A DNA stretch of 64,000 bases from a virus. Below, piece after piece: positions 40,580 through 48,100 of the stretch. Numbering within the stretch: the first letter of the stretch is position 1; the number at the start of each line of letters is the position of its first letter. The stretch is taken from positions 18,688 to 82,687 of the IMG/VR virus record IMGVR_UViG_3300015371_000010; one strand, given 5' to 3'. A program made the position numbers and the translations under genes. The notes under the pieces were generated by a model. It searched no databases. It was given only the letters and a program-made list of their open reading frames with translations, and was not told where the DNA came from.

Positions 40580-41096
40580 CCAGCTGATCAACAACGAGGC
40601 CATCTCTTTCGTCTGCGCCAAGAACTTCACCTACGCCGGCGAGGACTACCAGATGGGGGACGACTTCCCCCAGGAGGTGGCCAAGAACATCGAGTCTCTC
40701 GTCCGAGCTCGGTTCCTGATCCCGGTCATTGAGTCCACCGACGACAAGCCGCGGCACTGGCATCGAGAGGTACGGACTCGTGAGGAGGCCATGGAGTACC
40801 TCAACCGGGATCGGGTGCAGCTGCGAATGCACCACGAACCGGACTCGGACGAGGTGGTGGACATCGAGAAGCTCACCTACCCGGAGACCACTCCAGAGGC
40901 CGAGGAGCTGGCGGAGTCCCAGAGCGAGGAGACCACGACGGCTGCTCAGGCGGTGCACGACGACCAGTACGACCCCAGCTACCACACGGTGGTGGAGGTC
41001 AACACCTACCTGGCCACCGCCGACGCGGAGGAGCGGGAGCGGGTGCTGGAGGCCGAGCGCAACGGCAAGGCCCGCAAGGGCATCCTGGAGGCCTGA
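40572..41096 (+). CDS. Hypothetical head-region protein
   Basis: The protein has 174 residues, with GAAGGGCGGAG upstream of ATG 40572. The N-terminal half is alpha/beta (NEAISFVCAKNFTYAGEDYQ, VARNIES-like region). The centre is acidic (ETTPEAEELAESQSEETTTA). The C-terminal 45 residues (YHTVVEVNTYLATADAEERE then RVLEAERNGKARKGIL) look like a small helical HeH/Rho-N-type element often found on phage head-tail proteins. Its exact role is unknown. It overlaps the following gene by TGATG. Confidence 0.6.
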   Translation: MPSQLINNEAISFVCAKNFTYAGEDYQMGDDFPQEVAKNIESLVRARFLIPVIESTDDKPRHWHREVRTREEAMEYLNRDRVQLRMHHEPDSDEVVDIEKLTYPETTPEAEELAESQSEETTTAAQAVHDDQYDPSYHTVVEVNTYLATADAEERERVLEAERNGKARKGILEA

Positions 41097-41458
41097 TGAT
41101 CAGCGCGTTCGGTGTGGACCACGGCGAGGTCTCCAAGGCCTTCGGCTCCAACATCACCCGGTTGGGCTCCAAGCTCGGCTCCGCGACCTCACGGGCCGGC
41201 ACCAACCTGGTCGGCCGGGGTGTGGCCAACAAGGGTGCGGCTCGGGCGATGGGGAAGCCGATGACCGGCGCGATGCGCGGGTTCCAGCGGGGTCTGGGCG
41301 TGGGCGGCAGTGCACAGGGTGCTGTGGGCGGCCGGCTGCAGCGAGCCGGTGCCGGCATGATGAAGCGGCCCGGACTGACCGGGAGCCTGGCCGTGGGTGG
41401 CGCTGGCGCCGGTGGTGGCGCGGCTCTCCTCGGGAATCGGCAGCGCAGGACGTTCTGA
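41096..41458 (+). CDS. Small basic Gly-rich protein with SAFGVDHG head
   Basis: This 120-residue protein starts at ATG 41096 within the previous stop. It opens MISAFGVDHGEVSKAFG, the motif shared with neighbours. It is Arg/Lys/Gly-rich throughout, and its C-terminal PGLTGSLAVGGAGAGGGAAL then LGNRQRRTF is a Gly-zipper helix capped by basic residues. That segment parallels PGLTGTALVGGGGAAGYKYL in the next gene, so the two are likely paralogues. Location between capsid and connector genes suggests a virion component. Confidence 0.65.
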   Translation: MISAFGVDHGEVSKAFGSNITRLGSKLGSATSRAGTNLVGRGVANKGAARAMGKPMTGAMRGFQRGLGVGGSAQGAVGGRLQRAGAGMMKRPGLTGSLAVGGAGAGGGAALLGNRQRRTF

Positions 41459-41766
41459 TGCAGAGCGCGTTCGGGATCGAGCACGGGGAGGTCGCCAAGG
41501 CCTTCCGCGCGCCCCGGCCCAAGAAGGGCTACGTCCCGAGGGGCGGTGGCCAGACCGGCCCGCAGAAGACCAAGGGGGCGCTGCACCGGATCGGAGAGGC
41601 CGACATCTCCCTGAAGAACATCGGGACCGCCGCCGGCCGGGGCATGAAGGGCACTGGCGGCTTCCTGGAGCGGCATCCTGGTCTGACCGGCACGGCACTG
41701 GTGGGAGGTGGCGGTGCCGCCGGGTACAAGTACCTGAGCACCAAGCCGCGCAAGAAGGGGTCCTGA
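41458..41766 (+). CDS. Small basic Gly-rich protein with SAFGIEHG head
   Basis: This 102-residue protein starts at ATG 41458 (TGATG overlap). It has the N-terminal motif MQSAFGIEHGEVAKAFR, a basic linker (PRPKKGYVPRGGGQTGPQKT), then GRGMKGTGGFLERHPGLTG and a Gly-zipper helix, ending STKPRKKGS. It is the third consecutive-type member of the SAFG family, diverged at the residue after FG (Ile) and at the helix. It is coupled to the head-tail adaptor start (TGATG at 41764-41768). Confidence 0.65.
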   Translation: MQSAFGIEHGEVAKAFRAPRPKKGYVPRGGGQTGPQKTKGALHRIGEADISLKNIGTAAGRGMKGTGGFLERHPGLTGTALVGGGGAAGYKYLSTKPRKKGS

Positions 41767-42272
41767 TGACCACCACCTACACGGTCCCTGGCGATACCGA
41801 CAAGGACACCCTGCGGTTCCTGATCCAGGACACCGACCCGCACGACGCGGATGAGTGGCAGCTCCAGGACGAAGAGATCCAATGGGCCTACGACACCTGG
41901 TTCCCGCTCTACAACAACCTCTACTTTGTGGCGGCGACGCTGGCAGATACGATCGCAGCGCGTTACGCACGCGAGGCGTCTTACAGCGCCGACGGGGTGA
42001 GCATCAGTCTCGGGCCGGTGGGGGATCAGTACCGAGCTCTGGCTGCGTCGCTTCGAGAGCAGTACAAGAGCTCGCTCGTTGGGGGCGGACCCGACGTGGG
42101 TGGCATGGCCCCCAACGAGCAGCTCCTGCCCGACACCAAGCCGTTCTCCTTCGGCAAGGGGCTGCACGACAACATCGAGGCCGGCCCCCAGGAGTACGGC
42201 GGGGTCTACCCGCCTGAGCAGGCCCTGCAGATCCTGGCCGTGCCCGAGTACGAGCAGGTCGTCGAGCCGTGA
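41766..42272 (+). CDS. Head-tail adaptor (connector) protein
   Basis: The protein has 168 residues. DKDTLRFLIQDTDPHDADEW and QLQDEEIQWAYDTWFPLYNN, then LYFVAATLADTIAARYARE give the helical pattern of gp6/gp15-like adaptors that bind under the portal. The C-terminal 70 residues are loop-like and Gly/Pro-rich. It is the first of four ordered connector genes (adaptor, stopper, gp10-like, terminator), a canonical siphophage order. Confidence 0.75.
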   Translation: MTTTYTVPGDTDKDTLRFLIQDTDPHDADEWQLQDEEIQWAYDTWFPLYNNLYFVAATLADTIAARYAREASYSADGVSISLGPVGDQYRALAASLREQYKSSLVGGGPDVGGMAPNEQLLPDTKPFSFGKGLHDNIEAGPQEYGGVYPPEQALQILAVPEYEQVVEP

Positions 42273-42682
42273 CCAGCCCGATCACCGCCGAGGCTCGGAA
42301 GTACGTCCGGACCCGGGCCACCGAGGTGATGGAGTACACCTGCCGGATCGAGCGCACCGGGGTGCCCGGGAGCTATGACGAGGACTCGCTGATCTACACC
42401 CCCGAGGGCATGGCCGAGGTGATCTACGAGGGTCCCTGCCGGATCTGGGAGGTCTCTGGAGCGGCCGCGATCGTGGTGGGCGACACCGATGTCTACCAGG
42501 TCAGCACCAACCTCTCGATCCCCTGGGACACCCAGGCCATCGTCAAGCGCTATGACCAGGTGACCGTGCTGACCGCGCCCCAGGACAGCCAGATGGTGGG
42601 CAAGCGGTTCGAGATCCAGACGGTGGCCAAGGCCGGTGAGCTCCGGGCCACCCGCCGCTTCGAGGTCACGGGGCTGCAGTGA
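42269..42682 (+). CDS. Head-tail stopper (head closure) protein
   Basis: This 137-residue protein starts at GTG 42269, overlapping the adaptor stop (GTGA). It is beta-rich: EVMEYTCRIERTGVPGSYDE, AEVIYEGPCRIWEVSGAAAI, DTQAIVKRYDQVTVLTAP, RFEIQTVAKAGELRATRRF. The small beta-barrel pattern and gene order fit head-closure proteins (DUF6093-like) that plug the filled capsid. Confidence 0.72.
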   Translation: MTSPITAEARKYVRTRATEVMEYTCRIERTGVPGSYDEDSLIYTPEGMAEVIYEGPCRIWEVSGAAAIVVGDTDVYQVSTNLSIPWDTQAIVKRYDQVTVLTAPQDSQMVGKRFEIQTVAKAGELRATRRFEVTGLQ

Positions 42683-43137
42683 CCGCCGTCGCCTCTGCCG
42701 ACATCTCTCGGCTGACCGAGGCGTTGCGGAAGACCGCCCAGGAGTCCCAGATCACCACCCAGCAGGTGCTGATCCAGTCCGCCAACCACATCCTGGCGGA
42801 GATCGAGGCCCGGGTCCCGGTGAAGACCGGCACGCTGCGGCGCTCCCTGGCGATCAAGGTGGAGACCAACAAGGTGACCATCGGGCCCAACGAGGCCCAG
42901 GCCCCGTACGCCGGCTACGTGGAGTTCGGGACCAAGCCGCATGTGATCAAGCCCAAGAAGCCCGGTGGCTACCTGGTCTTCACCATCGGCGGTCGGAAGA
43001 TCTTCGCCCGGCAGGTCCGCCATCCCGGCACCCGAGCGCAGCCCTACGTGGAGCCAGGCTTCGAGGCCTGGGTGGACAGTCTCGGGACGATGGCTGCAGA
43101 AGCGAATGTGAAGGTGTTCAAGGACGCTGCCAACTGA
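42679..43137 (+). CDS. HK97 gp10-like tail completion protein
   Basis: This 152-residue protein starts at GTG 42679 (GTGA overlap). ARVPVKTGTLRRSLAIKVE followed by YAGYVEFGTKPHVIKPKKPG and HPGTRAQPYVEPGFEAW matches the gp10-like family signature (V-P-x-x-T-G-x-L-R and Y-x-x-Y-V-E-F-G-T). Members sit at the head-tail interface or aid tail completion. Confidence 0.82.
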   Translation: MTAVASADISRLTEALRKTAQESQITTQQVLIQSANHILAEIEARVPVKTGTLRRSLAIKVETNKVTIGPNEAQAPYAGYVEFGTKPHVIKPKKPGGYLVFTIGGRKIFARQVRHPGTRAQPYVEPGFEAWVDSLGTMAAEANVKVFKDAAN

Positions 43138-43604
43138 TGCCAAGCTCACTCTCCCGAGGACCGATCACCGACCGGCTACTGGCCGAGTTGGTGACCGAGA
43201 ACTTCCCGGTGGGCGACAACGCCTCACCGACGGTGCCCTACGGCTGGCAGGGCGAGCCGAACGACCCAGGGACCACCTTCACGCCATGGATGTCCCTCAC
43301 CCCCGGAGCCTCCACCCTGCAGGCGCCTCCGGGGGCGATGGGCGACTCCCAGAGTGAGTGGCGACTGAGCTACCTGGTCATGTACTCCGGCATCTCCCGG
43401 AAGCAGACCGAGGCGCTGGCGGATCGGATGCGACTCAACCTGACCAACATCGTTCGGGAGTCGATCGACACGCCCACGGGGAAGTGGCGGATCCAGAAGA
43501 CCACCTGTACCGCCATCGGCAACACCGCCCGGATCGGGTCGGCCTATCCGGACTACTTCACACAGACAGACTCATTCGAGGTATGGGTCACGAAGGGAAG
43601 CTGA
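43137..43604 (+). CDS. Tail terminator protein
   Basis: This 155-residue protein starts at ATG 43137 (TGATG). ITDRLLAELVTENFPVGDN is the helical N-terminus, then TFTPWMSLTPGASTLQAPPG, WRLSYLVMYSGISRKQTEAL and FTQTDSFEVWVTKGS alternate strands and helix as in gpU/gp17-like terminators, which cap the tail tube where it joins the head. Position just before the tube gene supports this. Confidence 0.7.
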   Translation: MPSSLSRGPITDRLLAELVTENFPVGDNASPTVPYGWQGEPNDPGTTFTPWMSLTPGASTLQAPPGAMGDSQSEWRLSYLVMYSGISRKQTEALADRMRLNLTNIVRESIDTPTGKWRIQKTTCTAIGNTARIGSAYPDYFTQTDSFEVWVTKGS

Positions 43605-43605
43605 G

Positions 43606-43830
43606 ATGCCGCGTCCGAAGCAGATCAAGATCACCAAGGACGACCAGGTGGGCTACTGCCTGGAGTCCTCACTGAAGGCCTGGGAGCGCGCTGGCTGGAC
43701 GCCTGCGGATGATGGAAGTAGTGAAGAGGAAGCCCAGGTGAGCGCACACCCGATGGAGACCCAGGTGGTTGACACCGGTGAGCCAGGCCAGGAGGTTCCG
43801 CCGAAGAAGACTGCGAGGAAGGCACCGTAA
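43606..43830 (+). CDS. Small hypothetical protein before the tail tube gene
   Basis: The protein has 74 residues. ITKDDQVGYCLESSLKAWERAGWT forms a short folded N-terminus. The remaining 45 residues are acidic then basic and probably disordered, ending PKKTARKAP. It overlaps the major tail gene start (TAATG). Similar small proteins occur before tail tube genes in actinophages; the role is unknown. Confidence 0.58.
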   Translation: MPRPKQIKITKDDQVGYCLESSLKAWERAGWTPADDGSSEEEAQVSAHPMETQVVDTGEPGQEVPPKKTARKAP

Positions 43831-44309
43831 TGGCCCGGATCATCCCGAACGAGAACACCTGGATCGGGTTCACGACTGCCGATATCACCGACCTGTCGGC
43901 CCCTACGGCCGCGCAGGTGGCGGCGTGTGTGGACCTCACTGGCTTCTGCATCAGCCTGAATGCCTCGGCCCGAGGCAACACCGTGCCGACGCCGGCCTTC
44001 GACTCCCTGTTCGAGACCAGCACGGCCGGTACCAGCGCGGCGACCTTCGACGCGGACTTCTACCGCGACGACGAGGACGACACCGCCTGGGAGACGCTGC
44101 CGCGCGGAACCCGTGGGACGTTCATCATCGCCAGGTTCGGTGGCACCGGTACCGACAACCTGCCGATCGCCGGGGATGACGTGGAGGTCTGGACCGTGAT
44201 GGTGACCAGCCGGACGATGGCGAACATGAGCTCCAACACGGTGCTCACCTTCACCGCCTCCTGCTCGGTCAACATCGAGCCGGCGGAGGATGCTGTAGTC
44301 GCTGCATAG
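43830..44309 (+). CDS. Major tail tube protein
   Basis: The protein has 159 residues. ENTWIGFTTADITDLSAPTA, DLTGFCISLNASARGNTVPT, SAATFDADFYRDDEDDTAWE, LPRGTRGTFIIARFGGTGTD and DDVEVWTVMVTSRTMANMSS give the beta-barrel and loop pattern of siphophage tube proteins. It is followed directly by the tail-assembly chaperone pair and the tape measure, the standard order. It would be the second most abundant virion protein. Confidence 0.82.
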   Translation: MARIIPNENTWIGFTTADITDLSAPTAAQVAACVDLTGFCISLNASARGNTVPTPAFDSLFETSTAGTSAATFDADFYRDDEDDTAWETLPRGTRGTFIIARFGGTGTDNLPIAGDDVEVWTVMVTSRTMANMSSNTVLTFTASCSVNIEPAEDAVVAA

Positions 44310-44316
44310 GAAGGGC

Positions 44317-44322
44317 TAGCAT
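44317..44322 (+). promoter_or_regulatory. Putative leaderless promoter -10 (TAGCAT) for the chaperone gene
   Basis: TAGCAT is followed by CAGCCC and GTG 44329, identical over 12 bp to the site before 14416. There is no Shine-Dalgarno sequence. TGTAGT, an element also near the 518 and 25097 sites, lies 17 nt upstream of this hexamer. Confidence 0.5.
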
Positions 44323-44328
44323 CAGCCC

Positions 44329-44766
44329 GTGCCGACACAGAACGCGGGCAAGACCGTTGAGGCGCGCTCGAAGCAGTCGCAGGCTTCCAAGCGCGCCACC
44401 CTGGAGATGCTCCAGAACAAGCCACGCTCCACCACCGAGTTCTCGCTGTACCTGGGCGACGGCAATGGTGGAGCCAACGAGGTGACCCTGAAGTACCAGG
44501 CGATCGGGATGCGCGCCTACGACCGGCTGGTGGCCAAGCACCCACCCAAGCCCGAGCAGCGGGCCGAGGGTGCTTCCTTCGACATCGACACATTCGCGCC
44601 GGCGCTGATCGCCGCCTGCTCGGTGGACCCGGAGATCTCCCCGGCCGAGGCCAAGCAGATCTGGGACTCCGAGGACTGGTCGCGCGGGGATGTGATGGTC
44701 CTGTTCCGCAACGCGGTCGAGCTGAACAACCGGGGGCTGGACATCCCTTTCAGCGAGCGCGGCTGA
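44329..44766 (+). CDS. Tail assembly chaperone, upstream frame
   Basis: This 145-residue protein starts at GTG 44329. TTEFSLYLGDGNGGANEVTL is followed by QAIGMRAYDRLVAKHPPKP, DIDTFAPALIAACSVDPEIS and AKQIWDSEDWSRGDVMVLF, the gpG-like pattern of actinophage chaperones that hold the tape measure before tube polymerisation. CCCTTTC at 44745-44751 is a correctly phased slippery heptamer. A minority of ribosomes would slip -1 there to make a longer fusion with the next frame. The start follows a leaderless-type promoter. Confidence 0.82.
   Translation: MPTQNAGKTVEARSKQSQASKRATLEMLQNKPRSTTEFSLYLGDGNGGANEVTLKYQAIGMRAYDRLVAKHPPKPEQRAEGASFDIDTFAPALIAACSVDPEISPAEAKQIWDSEDWSRGDVMVLFRNAVELNNRGLDIPFSERG
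44745..44751 (+). other. Programmed -1 ribosomal frameshift site CCCTTTC
   Basis: The heptamer is read C CCT TTC in the upstream frame (after AT), matching X XXY YYZ. Slipping by -1 leads into an open frame running to 45119 with no stop. The zero-frame stop is 13 nt downstream, at 44764. The fusion would have about 263 residues (141 zero-frame plus 122). Confidence 0.72.
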
Positions 44767-45119
44767 GGAAGGACCAGAACTTCTACCTGGAGATGCGCTA
44801 CTGCAACGAGCACGCCATCCCGCACTCCAAGTTCCTGACCTGGGACCCCGAGGACCGCGCCAAGTGTGTCGCCTTCATCCTGGAGGACTCGCTGCGCTGC
44901 AGCATGTGTGGCACTGCTCCCTGGGAGTGGGAGGAGAACAAGTTCGCCTTCACCGCGGTCGATGAGTTCTGCCAGGGCTGCTACCAGAAGGCCATCTTCG
45001 GCGACACGCAGGGGTCGTCACTGCCCGGGACCAATGTCAAACTGATCCCAACCACCCCGCAGCTCACAGCTCAGATGGCCATCAAGGCCAAGAAGCGGGC
45101 CAGGCTGAAGATGGACTAG
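44751..45119 (+). CDS. Tail assembly chaperone, frameshifted (T) extension
   Basis: This -1 frame is open from the slippery site and adds about 122 residues. The first visible ATG is 44793 but has no ribosome binding site, so translation by frameshift is more likely. RYCNEHAIPHSKFLTWDPED, LRCSMCGTAPWEWEENKF and EFCQGCYQKAIFGD contain a C-x2-C ... C-x2-C set, probably a zinc ribbon, as in several actinophage T proteins. The extended chaperone would bind the tape measure and the tube protein during tail assembly. A free short form cannot be excluded. Confidence 0.75.
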   Translation, partial: QRARLRKDQNFYLEMRYCNEHAIPHSKFLTWDPEDRAKCVAFILEDSLRCSMCGTAPWEWEENKFAFTAVDEFCQGCYQKAIFGDTQGSSLPGTNVKLIPTTPQLTAQMAIKAKKRARLKMD

Positions 45120-45127
45120 GACGAGAT

Positions 45128-48100
45128 GTGACGAGCCAGCCGGTTGAGGCGAACGTTGTCCTGACAGCGGACAACACTCAATACGACCAGGCGATGAACC
45201 AGTCGACTCAGTCGACTGACCGGTTGGGCTCCTCCCTCGACTCGCTGGGCCGCAAGATCTCCTCGATCACCAAGATGGCGGGGAAGTCCCTGCTCGGGAT
45301 CACTGCCGCCGACGTGGGGATGGTCACCTCCTTCACGGCTGCCTGGAACAGCTACGAGAAGCAGATGGCACGGCTGGAGGCTCAGGCTGCAGTGCTGAGC
45401 CGGTCCCAGGACACCCAGCGCCGGACCATGAAGGACTACACCGCAGCGGTCAAGGGGCTGCGGAACGAGTACGGCACCACCACCGGTGAGGCCGCGAAGC
45501 TGGTGCAGACCCTGGCCAAGGTCACCGATCAGCGGCAGACCAGAGGCCTGCAGGACCTGTCCAAGGTCTTCGTGGACATGTCGCATGCAACCGGGGAGAG
45601 CTCGGACGGTCTGGCCAGCTCGCTGACCAACCTGCAGAAGATCATGGGCACCCCGGTCAACGCCAAGACCACCCGGGATTACGCCGACACCTTCACCTAT
45701 CTGGCTGCCCAGACCAACACCAGCGCCCAGGGGCTGATCGACTTCACCGCCCAGCTGGCTCCGGTCTCCAAGCAGCTGGGGATGAGCACCCAGCAGGTCG
45801 CCGGCTTCGCCACCGCCTTCACCAAGGCCGGTGCCGAGGGGTTCACCGCGGCCAACGTCTACAACAAGGTCACCACCGACCTGGCCCAGTCCCTGGCCAC
45901 CGGGTCTCCGCAGCTCAAGCAGTACGCGAACCTGGTCGGGCTGACCGTCGAGTCCTTCAAGCGACTGGACCCGGCCGAGCAGTTCGTGGAGATCCTGGAG
46001 GCGATCCAGTCCAAGGGCAAGGGCGCGACCATCGAGCTGCAGCGGATGGGTCTGGATGCCCCTCGGACCATCGCGGCGGTCAACAAGATGGTCCAGGACT
46101 CCGGTGGCATCCGGGAGGCCCTGGGGATGGCCACCGACCCCAACGCCCGAGGTGCGGCAGCGCGCGGGGCTGAGGCGTCCACCAAGTCGCTGACCGATGA
46201 GTTCGGCAAGCTCCGCCAGGAGATGGAGCAGACCGCGGAGTCCATGGCCACCGTGGTCGGCCCCGGCTTCGAGAAGGTGATGCAGGGCATCGTCAAGCTC
46301 GCCGGCGTGGTCCAGGACATCGCCGAAGGGCCGATCGGTGAGTTCCTCCAGGTCGTGATGGCCATCGTGGCCCCGCTGACTGCCGGGGCCGGCGCGCTGC
46401 TGCTCTTCGCCGGCGCGCTGCTCAAGGTGGCCTCGGCCTTCATGGTGCTGCGCAACAGCGGCTCCATGGGTGTGCGCGAGGGCATGCGGGGCGCCCCCGG
46501 CATCGTCCGGAACCCGGACGGCACCTACTCCGGCCGGGGTGGTGCGGAGCTGGGCACCTTCGGTGGGCAGCTGGCTGCCGGTCCGAGCACCATGTTCCAG
46601 CGCGGGCTGTACAACACCGGGCAGATGGGTGGCTATGCACTGCGCCAGGCCACTGGTGGCATCCGCGGTGGCTGGCAGGCCGGTCGGTCCTGGTTCGATC
46701 CGAACTACACCCCGGGTCCCCAGCGCAGCGTGTTCTCCTACATGGCCGGTGGCACCGGGCGCGCCATCGACATGCTGCTCACCCCGCAGTTCGACCAGAT
46801 GCGCTACTCCGACCCGACCCGACGAGTACGCAGCCAGTTCTTCTCTCCCACCGTGCCGGTCTCCGAGGAGATGGCGACGGCCCGGGCAGCTTCTGAGGCG
46901 GCACGAGCCCAGGCCCGAATGAGCCGGGACGTGTTCGGGGCCACGGTGGCCTCCGGCGTTGGTGGTGATGTCGAGGAGCGAGCCCGCCGGCAGATGCACC
47001 GGGACAACCAGGCAGCCGCTGCAGCAGAACGGGCCTCTCGGCAGCTGACCGTCGCCCAGACCGAGGCGGTGCAGGCCACTCGGACCCAGAGCCGTGAGGT
47101 GAGCAGCAGCACCACCGGATTCCGCCGGCTGGGTCAGTCGCTGGTGGGGTTGGGTGGTGGCGCGATCGGTGGGCTCTACGGAGCCGGGGCCACCGGCGTC
47201 AGCGCCCTGATGCGCTCCGGCATGGGCGCCCAGATCGGTGCCGGTGTGGGCCTGGCCGGGATGCAGGCGGCCGGCGTGCAGTCCAACATGCTCACGCTCG
47301 GCGCGATGGGCACCATGATCATGCCCGGTTACGGCACTGCGGCCGGAGCTGCAGTCGGTGCCGCGCTGGACATGGCCCAGGGCAACAACGATGTCGCGGA
47401 CTCCATCAAGAACATCAACGATGCGGCCGACGAGGCCAGCCAGTCGGGGATGGGCCTGGCTGGGCTGAACGACGAGTTCGACAAGACCCAGACCAAGCTC
47501 AACGACTTCCAGAAGACCCTGGGCGACACCCACCCGCACGACGCGATCGTCCACACCGGGCGCTGGCTGACCTCGATCAAGAACGACTGGGAGGGCTGGC
47601 TCGGTACCTCCGATGTCGACGAGCTGCAGCAGCAGGTCGATGAGGCCGGCGGCAAGCTGAGCAAGGTCGAGGGCACCATCCGGGACCTGGCCAAGCAGTC
47701 CGGGGTCAAGTTCACCGGCACCCGGGAGAACCAGCTCCAGCAGATGGAGCAGTTCATGCAGACCACCGGGGCGGCTGGTCTGAGCCGGGCCGGGATCGAC
47801 TTCGGGACCCTGCAGAACCTGCGGAACATGCCTCTGGGCGCACCGATCTACCAGGCGGTCCTGGCCCAGGTCGGGATGCCCAGCATGGACCAGTCGGTGC
47901 AGGCTCGGCTGACCGCTCAGGGCGGGGCCGGTGCCGCGCTGTACACCAACCGTGAAGCCCAGCTGGCCCTGCAGAACCAGGGCGACGTGGCCCAGCAGTA
48001 TCGGGCCGTCAACTCGCTGTACCGGGACCTGCGCGGCAAGGGCATGACCAACCTGCAGATCCTGGGCTCTGCGGTGGCCGCCCAGGCCGAGATCGGCGTG

